Assembly (NCBI GenBank): GCA_030610515.1
Contig: JAUWRQ010000042.1
Span: forward strand, 1 to 7,423
Length of the DNA: 7,423 nt
Source: Candidatus Eiseniibacteriota bacterium
Lineage (GTDB): Bacteria; Joyebacterota; Joyebacteria; Joyebacterales; Joyebacteraceae
Reading direction: 5' to 3'
Of this stretch, positions 6,920-7,423 are shown one piece after another. Under the pieces are notes generated by a model. The model was not told where the DNA came from and made no database searches. It saw nothing but the letters and a program-made list of their open reading frames with translations. The position numbers and the translations under genes are program-made. Position 1 is the first letter of the stretch. Every line of letters starts with the position of its first letter.

Positions 6920-7423
6920 ATCGACCTTTCCGCCGGCCCGGCTGGCCGGAATCGTCCTGATCGTCGCGGCCGCGTGCGCCGCGGGCTCAGCGGCGCGTGC
7001 CGCAGACGGCGGCGTCGTGGTGCGCGAGGGCGGCGCGCGAACGCTGGTGTTCCTGGGGGTCGAGGCCGCCTCCGGAGTGGTGTTTCCCGACGATCTCGTC
7101 GTTGCCGGCTCAGACAGCGTGACGGTCGACGGTATAGCGCAGAGACGAGGTGCGGACTACCGCATCGACTACGACGCCGGCATGCTCCTGCTCCTCACGT
7201 CCCCTTCCGACAGTGCCTCGGTCGTCCTGAGGTACCGATTTCTTCCCTTCGCACTCGAGGACGTCTACCGCCACGCCGTCCTGGAGTCGCTGTCCACCCT
7301 TCCCCCCTGGCTCTCTGGAGACGCCGAGCTCGTCGACACGGCGTCAGACGCCCCGCCGTCGCTTCCCTCCGGCCTGCGCGTCGGCGGAGCGAAGACCTTT
7401 GGCATCAAGATGGGGTCGGACCG
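6894..7423 (+). CDS. N-terminal part of a large exported, probably outer-membrane protein (3' partial)
   Basis: From ATG 6894 the frame stays open to the right edge for 176 codons, with codon use like its neighbours. The start lies inside the end of the NHL gene in another frame. A weak GAGATGG lies just upstream, so translational coupling is likely. Residues 1-37 look like a signal peptide: RR near the N-terminus, then LAGIVLIVAAACAAGSAARA. Mature sequence begins near ADGGVVVREGG. Residues 72-98 read GSDSVTVDGIAQRRGADYRI followed by DYDAGML. The pattern (GSxxVxVDGxxxxxGxDYxIDYxxG) recalls repeated beta-strand units of SprA and similar very large outer-membrane proteins. The visible part ends GLRVGGAKTFGIKMGSD (160-176). 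I recall similar segments at the start of long envelope proteins of uncultured FCB bacteria, but this is from memory and untested. The true length and function lie outside the window. Confidence 0.7.
   Translation, partial: MGNAAFDRRSTFPPARLAGIVLIVAAACAAGSAARAADGGVVVREGGARTLVFLGVEAASGVVFPDDLVVAGSDSVTVDGIAQRRGADYRIDYDAGMLLLLTSPSDSASVVLRYRFLPFALEDVYRHAVLESLSTLPPWLSGDAELVDTASDAPPSLPSGLRVGGAKTFGIKMGSD

Overview
The window is a compact, GC-rich, entirely plus-strand block of secreted and cell-envelope genes. I see no rRNA, tRNA, CRISPR array, insertion sequence or convincing terminator. The gene types point to a didermic bacterium of the FCB superphylum: a PorV/PorQ-type outer-membrane protein, a giant M6 metalloprotease ending in a FlgD-Ig/type IX-like sorting domain, and DUF5683-like envelope proteins. 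The high GC and the style of the C-terminal domain suggest an uncultured high-GC lineage such as Eisenbacteria, Krumholzibacteriota or Latescibacterota rather than a classical Bacteroidetes. That placement is inference, not something the sequence proves.

Layout, left to right. (1) 3-926: a PorV/PorQ-family outer-membrane protein whose signal peptide lies off the left edge. (2) 969-4178: a 1069-residue secreted M6 (immune inhibitor A-like) metalloprotease with an eight-unit FG-GAP/VCBS repeat region and a C-terminal sorting-type domain. (3) 4242-5057 and (4) 5033-5908: two overlapping, divergent tandem paralogues of a DUF5683-like exported protein, each probably starting at TTG behind a strong Shine-Dalgarno sequence. 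(5) 5957-6919: an exported protein with six NHL repeats, predicted to form a six-bladed beta-propeller. (6) 6894 to the right edge: the 5' part of a further exported gene whose start overlaps the end of the NHL gene. It carries a strand motif that recalls SprA-like large outer-membrane proteins.

The spacers are 42, 63 and 48 bases and two junctions overlap (25 and 26 bases), so the block reads as one transcription unit. All five genes whose N-termini are visible encode an export signal. A working model is an envelope operon: a PorV-like shuttle or barrel, a large surface-delivered protease as possible cargo, paired small envelope proteins of unknown role, an NHL propeller, and a large outer-membrane protein. 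The type IX secretion link rests on family resemblance and adjacency only; no core translocon gene (PorK/L/M/N, PorU) is visible.
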